NCBI GenBank assembly: GCA_947503525.1
Contig: CANNEA010000004.1
Coordinates: 496,001-560,000, forward strand
Direction of reading: 5' to 3'
From: an uncultured Carboxylicivirga sp.
Lineage (GTDB): Bacteria; Bacteroidota; Bacteroidia; Bacteroidales; Marinilabiliaceae
Length of the DNA stretch: 64,000 nucleotides
A program made the translations under genes and the position numbers. A model generated the notes under the pieces. The model was given only the letters and a program-made list of their open reading frames with translations, did no database searches and was not told the DNA's origin. Below are positions 17,292 through 27,781 of this stretch, in pieces; within the stretch, counting starts at the first letter, position 1, and each line of letters opens with the position of its first letter.

Positions 17292-17987
17292 ATGAAGACG
17301 ATTACAGCACAAGACATAGAGTATTTATGCGACATTAATGCGCCATGCTTTCAAGCTCTTGCCCCCAAAGAGATGGACCTTATCCGCACGAGTAAAACAC
17401 AGGTTCAGTTCAGAAAAGGAGATAATTTAACCAAGCAAGGTACTTTTGCATCCTATGTTTTATTTATGGCTAAAGGGTTGGCTATTCAATATGTTGAAGG
17501 AGATAACAACAAAAGCTTTAATTTAAGAATAATTCAACCGGGCGAATTTGTGGGCTTATCTTCCGTATTTTCAGGTAATACTTTTAACTACTCTTCAATA
17601 GCCATTAGCGATTGCCATGTTCTTTTAGTTGAAAAAAGTGCCATATCACATGTGATAGAACAAAATGGTATGTTTGGTTTAGGTTTAATTCGACGATATA
17701 CAGAGCAAAATATGAATCTGTTTGAAACACTTCGCACAGTGCTTTACAAACAGATGATGGGAAGAATGGCTGAGAGTCTATTGTACATTAATACAATGAA
17801 AGAACATTATCCTGAAGTTTTTACTCTACTATCTCGAAAACATATTGCTGACTTTGCTGCAATAACAACCGAAAGTGCTGTTAAAATTCTAAAAACATTA
17901 GACAAAGAAGGCATTATCAAATTAGATGGAAAGGACATAAGTCTTTTAAACGAACCTTACTTGCATGATCTCAAGTTAAAAGGCTAG
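17292..17987 (+). CDS. Crp/Fnr-family transcriptional regulator
   Basis: 231 residues: a cyclic-nucleotide-binding-type beta-roll (about 25-130, with IIQPGEFVGLSSVFSG), a dimer helix, and a C-terminal winged helix (LSRKHIADFAAITTESAVKILKTLDKEGII). There is no four-Cys iron-sulfur set; Cys13 and Cys19 (YLCDINAPCF) sit at the N-terminus and could be redox- or persulfide-sensitive, which is speculative. The cAMP-contacting Arg/Ser of Crp is not evident. It is transcribed away from the sulfur-handling flavoprotein and probably controls it. Confidence 0.88.
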   Translation: MKTITAQDIEYLCDINAPCFQALAPKEMDLIRTSKTQVQFRKGDNLTKQGTFASYVLFMAKGLAIQYVEGDNNKSFNLRIIQPGEFVGLSSVFSGNTFNYSSIAISDCHVLLVEKSAISHVIEQNGMFGLGLIRRYTEQNMNLFETLRTVLYKQMMGRMAESLLYINTMKEHYPEVFTLLSRKHIADFAAITTESAVKILKTLDKEGIIKLDGKDISLLNEPYLHDLKLKG

Positions 17988-18070
17988 AATCAATAAGTTA
18001 ATAAGCTAATTTGATAATTGGATGATGTAATAAATAATAAGTTACCATTATTTAACAACCCCTGATTCCA

Positions 18071-19213
18071 TTAGTAGCCCTTTAAATCAATCTTATCAGT
18101 ACTTATGCGATCAACCCACTTGCCCATTTTCTTTTGAATAACCTTAAAATGATGTTCTTCTTCCAAAGTAATCAAAGATATTGCTTCTCCTGTTGATGCG
18201 GCCCTACCTGTTCTTCCAATACGGTGAATGTAATCTTTTGGCGATCGGGGCAATTCGTAATTAATTACGTAAGGTAACTCTTCTATATCAATTCCTCGGG
18301 CCAGCAAATCGGTAGTTACCAATACCCTAAGATTACCTGCCTTAAATCTATTAAGGGTTGAGATGCGAGCCGTTTGCCCTTTTTTACCATGCACAGCTGC
18401 GGCTTCTATTCCGTTTTGCTTTAATTTAGTCACAACACTATCTGCCTTAAATACTGAAGAAGCAAAAACCATAACTTGATGCATCTCTTTGCTTTTTATA
18501 AGATAACGCAATAAAGGCCCTTTTCTTTCCTCTGCGACAAAATAGGCGACTTGTTCAATCAGATCAATGTTATCAACTTTATCCTCAATCTTAATTACAA
18601 GCGGATCATTTAATAAGAGTTGATTGATTTGATTAACATCATCGTTTAATGTTGCTGAAAAAAGCAAGTTCTGCCGCATAGCTGGCAACAACTTAAAAAT
18701 ACGACTTAACTCATCCTTAAAGCCCAGGGTCAGAAGCTTGTCAGCCTCATCCAAAACCAAAGTATTAATCCCTGATAAATGAACGGCATTACTTTCGACT
18801 AACTCTAATAAACGCCCCGGCGTTGCAACCAATACATTTACACCTTGTAAAGCTTTCATTTGAGGATTTATCGAAACGCCTCCATAGACCGCTAATGCCT
18901 TAATTCGCTCTGGAAGTACAGATCCAAATTGTTGAAATACATCCTTTACTTGATCGGCCAGTTCACGCGTTGGAACCAGAACCAAAACATTAACATGTCG
19001 ATTTTTGGTCTCCCTACTGCGCTGTAGATTTCTTAAAACAGGTAATACATATCCTGCGGTTTTACCTGATCCGGTTTTAGCGATGCCTAAAACATCTTTT
19101 TTTTCAAGAACAGCAGGAATTACCTTTTCTTGTATTGGAAAAGCATTTGAGAAGTTTTGACCAGCTAAAGCTTTAAGTAAAGATTGTGATAAACCTAAGG
19201 AATTAAACGACAT
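18071..19213 (-). CDS. DEAD-box ATP-dependent RNA helicase (RhlE-like)
   Basis: 380 residues, the helicase core with almost no extra C-terminal domain. Seen: Q-motif (FSNAFPIQEKVIP), Walker A AKTGSGKT, PTRELA, DEAD (LVLDEADKLL), SAT (LFSATL), and HRIGRTGRA of motif VI. It unwinds structured RNA, for example during ribosome assembly or cold growth. A -7 element in minus orientation lies at 19250. Converges with the Crp/Fnr gene. Confidence 0.94.
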   Translation of the reverse strand: MSFNSLGLSQSLLKALAGQNFSNAFPIQEKVIPAVLEKKDVLGIAKTGSGKTAGYVLPVLRNLQRSRETKNRHVNVLVLVPTRELADQVKDVFQQFGSVLPERIKALAVYGGVSINPQMKALQGVNVLVATPGRLLELVESNAVHLSGINTLVLDEADKLLTLGFKDELSRIFKLLPAMRQNLLFSATLNDDVNQINQLLLNDPLVIKIEDKVDNIDLIEQVAYFVAEERKGPLLRYLIKSKEMHQVMVFASSVFKADSVVTKLKQNGIEAAAVHGKKGQTARISTLNRFKAGNLRVLVTTDLLARGIDIEELPYVINYELPRSPKDYIHRIGRTGRAASTGEAISLITLEEEHHFKVIQKKMGKWVDRISTDKIDLKGY

Positions 19214-19249
19214 GTTTACATTTTAAGATGACCCTGTAGTGGATCTGTA

Positions 19250-19257
19250 CAAAGATA
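19250..19257 (-). promoter_or_regulatory. -7 element of the DEAD-box helicase gene
   Basis: CAAAGATA is the minus-strand form of TAnnTTTG, 37 bases upstream of the start codon at 19213. No ideal -33 was seen. Confidence 0.42.
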
Positions 19258-19302
19258 GATCAAATAAGAAGCAATGAAAGTATCAATATTAAGTTTAAGC
19301 AT

Positions 19303-19310
19303 TATTTTTG
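19303..19310 (+). promoter_or_regulatory. -7 element of the ThrE-type exporter gene
   Basis: TATTTTTG fits TAnnTTTG. Because it ends at 19310, a TTG start at 19308 is inside the promoter, which favours ATG 19332 as the real start. Confidence 0.5.
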
Positions 19311-19331
19311 TATCGAAATCAACAGATTAAA

Positions 19332-20540
19332 ATGCAAGTCCCCCATAAGTACAAGTTCATAGTTCAGTTAGGCAAGGCTCTTCACACATATGGTGTTCCA
19401 TCCTATAAGTCTCAGAAATACCTGACAGAGGTAGCTGCTTTAAAAGGCATTAAAGCCAGCTTTATGGATACACCCACCTGGATTAATTATGTATTTTATG
19501 AAGAAGATGAGCACACTTATAATTATGTGGAATGTATCCCTCCTGGAGAATTAAATTTGGGAGCCTTGTCGAAAGTTGTTGAAATCACTAAACAAGTTTT
19601 AGCTAACAAATTAAACTTTAGTGAGGCTAAAACTCAAATAGAAAAACTTGAATCAACACCAACCGGCTATAGCAAACCGATTGAATTACTTTCATATATG
19701 GTTTCAGCAGGAGCATTTAGTGTCATTCTTGATACAAATTGGGCATCTGTTCTTACCGCTTCCGGGATTGGAGCTTTGGTTTACGGTATTACGCTATTAT
19801 CAAAAAAATCAAGCTATGTAAAAAGCACTCTTGAATCTTTGGTAGCTTTTTTAGCAACTATAATAACTGGAATACTCTCACTGTATGTTGATCAAATCAG
19901 TATCTCAATGACCATTTTGGCCTCCATTATTGTATTTATTCCCGGATTATCCATTACCACAGCTTTGGAAGAAATTACCTCAAAAAGTTTAGTTTCAGGT
20001 ACCGCAAAACTATTTGATGCTTTGGTATCCTTATTCAAACAGTTTTTGGGAGTTGTACTAGGATTGGCTATTCTTTCACAATTTATGGAACTTAAGCAGG
20101 CCGAGATTATTCAAGACATTCCGAATTGGGTGGATTATCCGGCAATCATCTTATTGGCATCGAGTTTACTTCCCGTATTTAAAGTGAGACCGAAAGATGT
20201 TCCTTTATCAATTGTAACCGGATTTATATGTTACAGCATTACCGTTATATTCGATTTTACAGGAATCTTAACAAGTATCTTTCTTGGAACCATAGCTGCC
20301 ACGGCAATAAGTAAGTTTTTTAGTCGTCTTACCAAAACACCCAGGTTGGTCTATCTAACTCCTGGTATTATAATGCTTGTACCGGGGAGTAAAGCCTTTA
20401 TTACCCTAAGTACCGTTTTCCTGGCCACACCTGGAAGCACAAATATGGGAGAGCAAGTACTCTATATCTTTATGGGAATAATAGGCGGTTTAATTTTCTC
20501 TGGCAGCTTCATGGATAGAAGTATAGTAAATCATAAATAA
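19332..20540 (+). CDS. ThrE-family threonine/serine exporter
   Basis: 402 residues from ATG 19332. The first 115 residues are soluble (LHTYGVPSYKSQKYLTEVAALKGI, then TPTWINYVF), as in the DUF1212 half of ThrE. About ten membrane helices follow, covering both halves (PF06738 and PF12821) in a single chain. The motif VFIPGLSITTALEEI and the later TPGIIMLVPGSKAF are the duplicated 'P-G' elements of the family. Such proteins export threonine and serine from the inner membrane. Start chosen from the overlapping promoter. Confidence 0.85.
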   Translation: MQVPHKYKFIVQLGKALHTYGVPSYKSQKYLTEVAALKGIKASFMDTPTWINYVFYEEDEHTYNYVECIPPGELNLGALSKVVEITKQVLANKLNFSEAKTQIEKLESTPTGYSKPIELLSYMVSAGAFSVILDTNWASVLTASGIGALVYGITLLSKKSSYVKSTLESLVAFLATIITGILSLYVDQISISMTILASIIVFIPGLSITTALEEITSKSLVSGTAKLFDALVSLFKQFLGVVLGLAILSQFMELKQAEIIQDIPNWVDYPAIILLASSLLPVFKVRPKDVPLSIVTGFICYSITVIFDFTGILTSIFLGTIAATAISKFFSRLTKTPRLVYLTPGIIMLVPGSKAFITLSTVFLATPGSTNMGEQVLYIFMGIIGGLIFSGSFMDRSIVNHK

Positions 20541-21173
20541 TTCCACTCCTTTCATTGTGTATGTTACATAGAGTAGAAATACTTTCATACATCTTATATT
20601 ATCATCATTAATACAAGGCAATGATTCGCCTTTTACAATTGAAATAAATTGCAAAAAAGACTTCGTATTCAGCAAAACAAAATTAAAGTTCATTGCAAAC
20701 TATCAATTCGTAAGAAGTTAAATAGCTTATGTGATACATGTACTCATTTTCTTCACTCTTATTTGAAAAATGTAACATAAACATTCATTAACAAATAACG
20801 CTTTAAAATATTGAAAACCTTTGTTAAAACTATTTAACAATTGCCCTACTTGACTGTATTACAAGGCAACAAAAAGAGACTATTACTATCACACTTAAAC
20901 TTTCTGTCGGTAGACAATAATAAAATCACGCCATAGAGTAATCATTAGATTTGACCACCAATTTAAGTCATCCTAATTTTACCAACAGAAAATCACACTT
21001 GATTTTGATAATAATAAGTCATAAATTTTGTAGTGCTAAATACTTAATAATATAATATTTTAAATCAATATGGAGGAAAGCCTATGTAATACCATTGCCA
21101 ATATGAAACACTATAATTAAGTAAATAAGGATATATAAAACTTCCTAAATCGAAAAATCTAAAACAACACGCG
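20541..21173. other. 633-base non-coding region upstream of the susC-like gene
   Basis: No supported gene. It holds a perfect inverted repeat TTGTTAAA-ACTA-TTTAACAA (20821-20840) and a smaller TGTC-GGTA-GACA (20905-20916). TAAATTTTG at 21022-21030 is one base longer than the usual -7 element and could be the susC promoter, leaving a leader of about 140 bases. Long leaders are usual for SusC-type genes. No terminator for the ThrE gene was seen. Confidence 0.5.
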
Positions 21174-24100
21174 ATGATTAGAAAATCCATATTTCTATTT
21201 GCCCTGTTTTTTATGTGCTCACTGGGTTTAATGGCCCAACACATAATTACAGGTACAGTAATGGACGACACCGGCAGCCCACTTCCTGGTGTTAATGTAT
21301 TTGAAAAAAGTAATCCCACAAGCGGAACCATCACGGATATTGATGGTAAGTACTCTATTGAAACAGCTTTATCAGATGGTATTCTTACCTTCTCTTTTAT
21401 CGGATTTGAAACTCAGGAAACAACTATTTCAGGTCGGACAACAATTGATATTACATTAGTACCTGAAACAACAGGACTTGACGAGGTAATTGTAACAGCC
21501 TTAGGAATTAAACGCGAAAAGAAAGCTCTTGGTTATGCAGTTCAAGACGTTAAGTCGGAACAACTTACTCAAGCTGGAGCATCTGATGTCACCACTTCTC
21601 TTAACGGAAAAGTAGCAGGTGTACAAATCAGTCAGTCCGGAGGTGGAGTAGGTGGATCATCCAGAATTGATATTCGTGGAGCAAGTTCACTTATTGGAAA
21701 CGATCAACCTATTTGGGTTGTTGACGGAGTCCCATTCGATAATGGTGGCGACAGAGATGGAACCATATGGGGAGGAACATCACGTTCGGGTGGTGCCTTT
21801 GACTTAAATCCAGATGACATAGAATCAATCTCTGTACTTAAAGGGCCAAACGCAGCCGCTCTTTATGGAGAAAGAGGTGGTAATGGTGTTATTCTTGTTA
21901 CCACAAAGACAGGTAAACGTAAATCTGGATTAGGCATTTCATACAATGGTGTATTCTCTATGGACGAAGCGGCATATATGTTGGATTTACAAGATCGCTA
22001 TGGTCAAGGAACAAATGGAGAGTATGTTAATGATGAGACTTCATCTTGGGGACCGGAAATGAAAGGTCAGATGTTGGAATCATGGACTGGTGAAACTATT
22101 CCATACGAAGGACAAAAGGATCGATTAAAAGATTTTACTCGCACCGGTTTTACTCAAAAGCATAGTTTAGCTTTTACAGGTGGAAATGAAGATGGAGCTT
22201 TTCGTCTCTCATTAGGTAAAGACATTATCAAAGGAATATACGAAACACATAAGGTAGAAAAAACTTCTATGGACCTTAGAGCTGACTATGATATTAATCC
22301 ATGGTTAAATGTTGATGCTAAATTTTCGTTTTATAATACTCTGGGTAATGATCGCCCTGAAATTGGTAATTACTCATACGTATCCTACTATAATGGCATG
22401 CCAATGAACATACGTAATGAAGACTTAAAACCAGGTTACAATTACGATGAGGCCAAGGAACAGCACATAGAAAAGTTATATACAACTCCAAGTGCAAACT
22501 ACCGTAATCCTTATTTTTTACAAGCGCAAACATACAATAGAGACGAAAAAAACAGAACATTTGGTTATGTTGCTGCGAATTTAAAATTCACACCTCACCT
22601 TACCGGTAAATTAAAATATGGTATGGACTTCTATCAGCTATCAACTGTAGAAGGATATAGATTTGCTGATAATGTGGATGCAAACAGACCCAACTACAAT
22701 CCAGCTCAGAGTAGGTTTAAGGAAGAGAATGCAGAATTCTTATTATCTTATAATAGAGACATAAACGATGATTTTACTTTTAGTCTGAACTTTGGTGGTA
22801 ACAATCGATATTCTGACCAATCTACACTTAGTGCAAATTCCGGTAGATTATCTTCTGAAGATGACATCTTTTTAGGAGCAGGATCAAATATCATTGCCTT
22901 CGAAACATTTAGAGAAGAAGAAGTACGTTCATTATATGGATTTGGTCAAATAGCGTTCAGAAATTATTTATTTCTGGATTTTACAGGTCGCAACGATTGG
23001 TCTTCAACACTTACATCCAATCATACCAACTTTGATAATTCATACTTCTACCCCTCACTTAGTTTAAGTGGTATTATTTCTGAAATGACCGAATTACCTT
23101 CTTGGGTATCATTTGCTAAAATCAGAGCTTCTTGGGCTAAAGTAGGTAAAGGAACAGATCCATATTTAACTGCACAGAGTTATTCTATTGGCAACTGGAG
23201 TTATAATTTATCTATTGGTAATGTACCTAGTGTGTTTATTGATCCGAGCTTAAAACCAGAACTTTCGACATCATTCGAAATTGGGGCTGATCTTCGATTC
23301 TTAAATAATCGTTTAGGTGTAGACTTCACATACTACAACGAATCTACTGAAAACCAAATTGGTAAAGTAGAACTTGCCCAGTCATCTGGTTATGGTGAAG
23401 TTTTAACTAACATCGGTAAAATCTTGAATGAAGGTGTTGAATTGATGATAACAACAGTGCCTGTTAAAACTAATGATTTACGAATTGGTTTAGATTTTAA
23501 TTTCGCACAGAACACAGGTACCTTAGTTGAATTAAGCGGCGACAGAGATAGATATGTATTCGGTTCAGGCGTTGTAGCTTATAAAGGTGGTAAATTAGGT
23601 GATATAACAGGTAGCATCTACCAAAGAAATGAAAATGGCCAAATCATTGTTGATGATAATGGTTTAATGGTAGTTAACACCGACGACAACCTTGTAATAG
23701 GTAATATTCAACCTGATTGGACTGGTGGTATTAACTTGAGCGTTGATTATAAAGGATTGTTTTTAACATCTCAAATAACAATGCAGCAGGGTGGTGAAAT
23801 TGTATCATCATCAGAACGAGGTGCCACTTCTGCTGGCACAGCAGCCAGAACAGATGCCAATAATCGAATTTCATTCTTTGTTGATGGAGTTACTGAAGAC
23901 GGCGGATTAAATACAACAATGATTTCAGCCGAGGAATATTGGAGACAAGTATCAAAAGTAGACGAAGAATTCGTATACGACGCCTCATATATGAAATTGG
24001 GAGAATTAGCTCTTGGATATAATTTCCCTAGCTCATTATTGACTAAAATAAACAACAATCCTGTAAAATCAGTTCGATTATCACTGGTTGGAAGAAACTT

Positions 24101-24239
24101 GTTTTATTTCTACAAGCATACACCAGGAACAGTTCCTGATGCCAGTGCATACAGCACTGTGTATTATGCAAAAGCATTTGATTTTGCACCAGTACCATCT
24201 ACTAGAACATATGGTTTCTCGGTTAATGTTGGATTTTAA
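21174..24239 (+). CDS. SusC/RagA-type TonB-linked outer-membrane transporter
   Basis: 1021 residues. Signal peptide 1-22 (ending LGLMAQ), a CarboxypepD_reg-like beta-sandwich (about 25-100: GSPLPGVNVFEK, GKYSIE), then the TonB-box region DEVIVTALG and a plug domain with VDGVPFDN, DIESISVLKGPNAAALYG and GGNGVILVTTK. The rest is a 22-strand beta-barrel ending in GFSVNVGF. It imports oligosaccharides across the outer membrane with TonB energy, capped by the SusD-like lipoprotein encoded 19 bases downstream. The neighbouring mannosidases suggest mannose-containing glycans (inference). Confidence 0.95.
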   Translation: MIRKSIFLFALFFMCSLGLMAQHIITGTVMDDTGSPLPGVNVFEKSNPTSGTITDIDGKYSIETALSDGILTFSFIGFETQETTISGRTTIDITLVPETTGLDEVIVTALGIKREKKALGYAVQDVKSEQLTQAGASDVTTSLNGKVAGVQISQSGGGVGGSSRIDIRGASSLIGNDQPIWVVDGVPFDNGGDRDGTIWGGTSRSGGAFDLNPDDIESISVLKGPNAAALYGERGGNGVILVTTKTGKRKSGLGISYNGVFSMDEAAYMLDLQDRYGQGTNGEYVNDETSSWGPEMKGQMLESWTGETIPYEGQKDRLKDFTRTGFTQKHSLAFTGGNEDGAFRLSLGKDIIKGIYETHKVEKTSMDLRADYDINPWLNVDAKFSFYNTLGNDRPEIGNYSYVSYYNGMPMNIRNEDLKPGYNYDEAKEQHIEKLYTTPSANYRNPYFLQAQTYNRDEKNRTFGYVAANLKFTPHLTGKLKYGMDFYQLSTVEGYRFADNVDANRPNYNPAQSRFKEENAEFLLSYNRDINDDFTFSLNFGGNNRYSDQSTLSANSGRLSSEDDIFLGAGSNIIAFETFREEEVRSLYGFGQIAFRNYLFLDFTGRNDWSSTLTSNHTNFDNSYFYPSLSLSGIISEMTELPSWVSFAKIRASWAKVGKGTDPYLTAQSYSIGNWSYNLSIGNVPSVFIDPSLKPELSTSFEIGADLRFLNNRLGVDFTYYNESTENQIGKVELAQSSGYGEVLTNIGKILNEGVELMITTVPVKTNDLRIGLDFNFAQNTGTLVELSGDRDRYVFGSGVVAYKGGKLGDITGSIYQRNENGQIIVDDNGLMVVNTDDNLVIGNIQPDWTGGINLSVDYKGLFLTSQITMQQGGEIVSSSERGATSAGTAARTDANNRISFFVDGVTEDGGLNTTMISAEEYWRQVSKVDEEFVYDASYMKLGELALGYNFPSSLLTKINNNPVKSVRLSLVGRNLFYFYKHTPGTVPDASAYSTVYYAKAFDFAPVPSTRTYGFSVNVGF

Positions 24240-24258
24240 TTGATAAAAGAAAATTATT

Positions 24259-25818
24259 ATGAAGAAATATAATTTAATACTTTTTGTTTTTGGACTTTTA
24301 GTCCTCAACATTAGTTGTTCTGACGATTTTGGTGATATGAATACACCAGCTGATGCAGTATCTAAAGTGGAGCCAAAATTCTTCTTTAATGCCATGCAGC
24401 AAGAAGTTTTGCAAAACTACCAGAGAAATGTAAATCTTTATCCTGATTTATACTCTCAATACTGGGCCAACACGGTTTCAGGTTTTGGATCCGCCCGTTA
24501 TGAATATGTAGACGGATGGATCGGTAATCAATGGAACGAGCATTATACAAGAAACCTGAGAAGAGCATTGGCCATGGAAGATATGGTTGGAGATAAACCA
24601 GCTTATGTAGATGCAATTGCCATTAAGGATATTTGGATGTGCTACGCCTGGTCAAGAATGACCGACACATATGGTGACATCCCTTACTTTGAAGCTTCTT
24701 TAGGAATTAATTCTAAATATGATCGTCAGGAAGACATCTACATGGACCTATTCCAAAAATTAGACCGTGCAATTAATGCTATTACAGGCGATGCTGGTCA
24801 ATATAAATATGATGAGGGATACGACTTAATATTTGATGGTGACATTGTTAAATGGCAAAAATTTGGTAATTCCTTGCGTTTGCGTTTAGCCATGCGTATT
24901 TCAAATATCAATCCTGGTAAAGCTGAGGAAGAAGCAAAGGCGGCTGCAAATGGACCTAATGGACTTTTAAGTAGTAACGATGATGTTACCAAAGTTCCTT
25001 TATGGACAAAAGGATGGTACGACTATTTACACCAAATGGCTTGGAATTGGAATAATATTAGAATGTCTAAAACCTTCTCTAACTACTTGTACAATCAATC
25101 TTCAGCCGGTGAAGATCCTAGAGCTTCTATCTGGTTTGCTTACCAAAGCGAAGGACAATCTGTACCCAAAGAAGATGTTGGTAAATCGATCTACGACGGT
25201 ATTGAAAACGGATTTAATTTAGTCCCTAGTGGATTTAGAGAAGATTTTGCTACAATTAACCTTGAAGGTGGATATATTGATTTTGTTGGCGATGGAGCTG
25301 AAGATTTAATGTATTGTCCAGTAATGTTTTATTCTGAGGTTCTTTTCTTACAAGCCGAAGCAGCCCTAAGAGGATGGTTACCTGGAGATGCAAATACCCT
25401 TTATAAGCAAGGTGTTGAAGCATCAATGGAATATGTTGGTGCGGATGATGCAGCAGCAACCGCTTATGTTGCCGGATTACCAGATCTGACTGGAGTTAAT
25501 GAGTCATCGTTAAAACAAATTATAACCCAAAAATGGGTATCCAACTTCCCTAATGGAATTGAAGCATGGGCCGATTTCAGAAGAACAGATTACCCGGATA
25601 TCACTTTACCAAAGGATGGCGTAAGTGGTAGTTCTACTGTAGCTCCCGGCACTTGGGTTAAGAGAGTTCGTTACCCAAATAACGAACATAACAACAATGC
25701 TGACAACATTCCATCTGGTTTTGCTCCTGTTGAATCAGACAGAATGGATGTTCGCATATGGTGGGACACAGCCGACACGAAAACAAAAAGTAACGGCTTA
25801 ATGAACAGTAATTTGTAA
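24259..25818 (+). CDS. SusD/RagB-type glycan-binding outer-membrane lipoprotein
   Basis: 519 residues with a lipoprotein signal (LVLNISC, Cys21) followed by the acidic SDDFGDMN that favours surface export. The helical TPR-like body has MEDMVGDKPAYVDAIAIKDIWMCYAWSRMTDTYGDIPYFEA, and the C-terminus has the hallmark 'IITQKWVSNFPNGIEAWADFRRTDYP'. These are signatures of the SusD-like_2 group. It binds glycan above the SusC channel. Encoded 19 bases after susC-like and co-transcribed with it and the LamG gene. Confidence 0.94.
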   Translation: MKKYNLILFVFGLLVLNISCSDDFGDMNTPADAVSKVEPKFFFNAMQQEVLQNYQRNVNLYPDLYSQYWANTVSGFGSARYEYVDGWIGNQWNEHYTRNLRRALAMEDMVGDKPAYVDAIAIKDIWMCYAWSRMTDTYGDIPYFEASLGINSKYDRQEDIYMDLFQKLDRAINAITGDAGQYKYDEGYDLIFDGDIVKWQKFGNSLRLRLAMRISNINPGKAEEEAKAAANGPNGLLSSNDDVTKVPLWTKGWYDYLHQMAWNWNNIRMSKTFSNYLYNQSSAGEDPRASIWFAYQSEGQSVPKEDVGKSIYDGIENGFNLVPSGFREDFATINLEGGYIDFVGDGAEDLMYCPVMFYSEVLFLQAEAALRGWLPGDANTLYKQGVEASMEYVGADDAAATAYVAGLPDLTGVNESSLKQIITQKWVSNFPNGIEAWADFRRTDYPDITLPKDGVSGSSTVAPGTWVKRVRYPNNEHNNNADNIPSGFAPVESDRMDVRIWWDTADTKTKSNGLMNSNL

Positions 25819-25879
25819 ATAATACGGGTAAAGTATTTTAGCTCCTGGCAGTTAAAATACTTTATTAAAACTTTATTAT

Positions 25880-27760
25880 ATGAAAGCAAAAAGAATAAAT
25901 ATAAAACTATTGTCATATCTGACTGCTATTATTATGGTATTAGCCATAGCAGCCTGTGAAGATGACAAGCCCGCTGGTAATTTTGATACGGTTTCATTAG
26001 ATACTCTGGTTGAAGAAGCAAATACTCTACTAGAAACCACCGAAGAAGGTATTGAATTAGGAATGCAACAACCAGGGTCGAAAGCCGAGCTACAGGAAGT
26101 TTTAACTTGGGTTGAGTGGCAAAAATTAAATGCTGAATCGCAGCAAAAAATTAGTGATGCAACGGTTAGATTACAGACCTACATTGATAAGTACAAAGAT
26201 AATGTTGTTAAGCTTGCCATTCCATGGATTCATCAAGAATCAGGTACTTGGATGCAATTGTCTAACAATGTTAAGCAAGCTGCAGAACAACCATTTACAA
26301 TGGAAGCAAAGTTTTATGTGGTTGACTTACAGCAAATGGGCTACTCAAATAATATGTTTGCCAGCGTTGTTAATGAAGAGCAAGGTTTTGGCATTAGATA
26401 TTTCAGTGATGGTGTTATTCACTTAAACATTGGCCAAGGCTCAGGTACAGGAGGTTGGAAACATGTTGAATCCGGACCTGGTGTTATAAAAGCTGGAGAG
26501 TGGATGCACATAAGTTATACAAACAATTCTACGGAACATATACTATATGTAAATGGTGTTCCTATTTTAACAAATGAGGCTAATTATCGCCCAAGCCCTG
26601 CTGATGCACCTTTAGTAATCGGCAACACTCCTCCATGGGACAATCGTGTTGTCAATGCTTTAGTGAAAGATTTTAGATTTTGGTCTAAAGTGTTAAGCTC
26701 TTCAGAAGTTAACGATTTACAAGCCGAAGGTGCAGTAAAAGGAACTGAAGATGGACTTGTTGCTTTCTTCCCATTAAATGCAGACCTAGGTTTAAATTTC
26801 GATGATATGACAGGACAATCTAGCATCGAATTTATTGGAAACATTGAATGGTTACCAGGAGGTGAATTACCGGTTATAGTTCTTGACTATGCAGGAATTA
26901 ACAAAGCCATTGCTGATGCAACTGCATTACAAGGTGAAGTTGTTGAAGGAACTGAAGATGGTGATTATCCTGTTGGAACGAAAGATTATCTTCAAAAAAT
27001 AATTGATTCAGGAAATGAAGTTGCAGCCAATGCTAGTAAACAAGATGAACTTGACATTGAAGCCAAAAGTATTCAGGATGACTTAATCACGGTCAAAAAA
27101 TTCCTTGTAGCTGATGCTAATGGAGTATACATAGATCGTGAAGACCCAAATGCGGTTGGATTACGTATTACTCCTAATTATACACCTCAAGGAGATTATA
27201 CTGTTGAGTTTGATGTTAATGTAAAAACACTAGGAGAATATGGAACTGGTGAATTCTTTAACAACGGTAATTTTGGTTTATGGGTATATGGATACCAAGA
27301 ATTTACGGAAGAAGGTTTATTAAATTCCGGAGGTTTATGGAACTTTACTAACGCTGGAAATGGCTGGCAAGGTCCAAAAGCTGATGCTTTAACTATTAAA
27401 TCAGGCATTTGGCAGCACGTTGCTATTATTCACGACAATACAGCCAGAACAACTAAACTTTATGTAGATGGGGAACTAAAAGGTACACAAGAGGATATTG
27501 GTGCACCTGAGGTATCCGGATGGGGCGAAATCTGGCTAGGAAATGGCTGGGGAAAAATGAATGGTTATATCAAAGATTTCCGTTTATGGGACGTTGCCAG
27601 ATCTGAATCGGATTTAAACACTGATATTATGGGCGATGAAACTGGATTGAATATCTATCTTCCATTAGATAAAGTGTCTGGAATAGAATTCATAGATGTT
27701 ACGGGTAATTACAATGCTGAAATGCGAGGCATTGATTGGAACGTAACCGAATCAGAATAA
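25880..27760 (+). CDS. Surface lipoprotein with two LamG-like domains and helical spacers
   Basis: 626 residues. Lipobox LAIAAC with Cys26 followed by EDDKP, consistent with surface display. The body is an internal duplication: a helical FIVAR-like spacer, then a LamG/concanavalin-type jelly roll, twice. The two jelly rolls share 'GIRYF/GLWVYG', 'GxWMHISYTN / GIWQHVAIIH', 'LYVNGVP / LYVDGEL', and 'VKDFRFWSKVLSSSEVNDL / IKDFRLWDVARSESDLN'. It fits a surface glycan-binding protein that works with the SusC/SusD pair. Binding specificity cannot be read. A very strong terminator follows. Confidence 0.82.
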   Translation: MKAKRINIKLLSYLTAIIMVLAIAACEDDKPAGNFDTVSLDTLVEEANTLLETTEEGIELGMQQPGSKAELQEVLTWVEWQKLNAESQQKISDATVRLQTYIDKYKDNVVKLAIPWIHQESGTWMQLSNNVKQAAEQPFTMEAKFYVVDLQQMGYSNNMFASVVNEEQGFGIRYFSDGVIHLNIGQGSGTGGWKHVESGPGVIKAGEWMHISYTNNSTEHILYVNGVPILTNEANYRPSPADAPLVIGNTPPWDNRVVNALVKDFRFWSKVLSSSEVNDLQAEGAVKGTEDGLVAFFPLNADLGLNFDDMTGQSSIEFIGNIEWLPGGELPVIVLDYAGINKAIADATALQGEVVEGTEDGDYPVGTKDYLQKIIDSGNEVAANASKQDELDIEAKSIQDDLITVKKFLVADANGVYIDREDPNAVGLRITPNYTPQGDYTVEFDVNVKTLGEYGTGEFFNNGNFGLWVYGYQEFTEEGLLNSGGLWNFTNAGNGWQGPKADALTIKSGIWQHVAIIHDNTARTTKLYVDGELKGTQEDIGAPEVSGWGEIWLGNGWGKMNGYIKDFRLWDVARSESDLNTDIMGDETGLNIYLPLDKVSGIEFIDVTGNYNAEMRGIDWNVTESE

Positions 27761-27781
27761 CTGTTAGATTCTTTTCATATA

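Noticed and set aside
20490-20693. Small minus-strand open frame in the gap after the ThrE gene
   Set aside because: It overlaps the end of the exporter gene, has low-complexity codon content, and shows no motif or signal. Most likely chance.
20905-20916. TGTC-GGTA-GACA as the same operator as the 48165-48246 sites
   Set aside because: Only the 4-base arms match, and the spacing differs; this is expected by chance.
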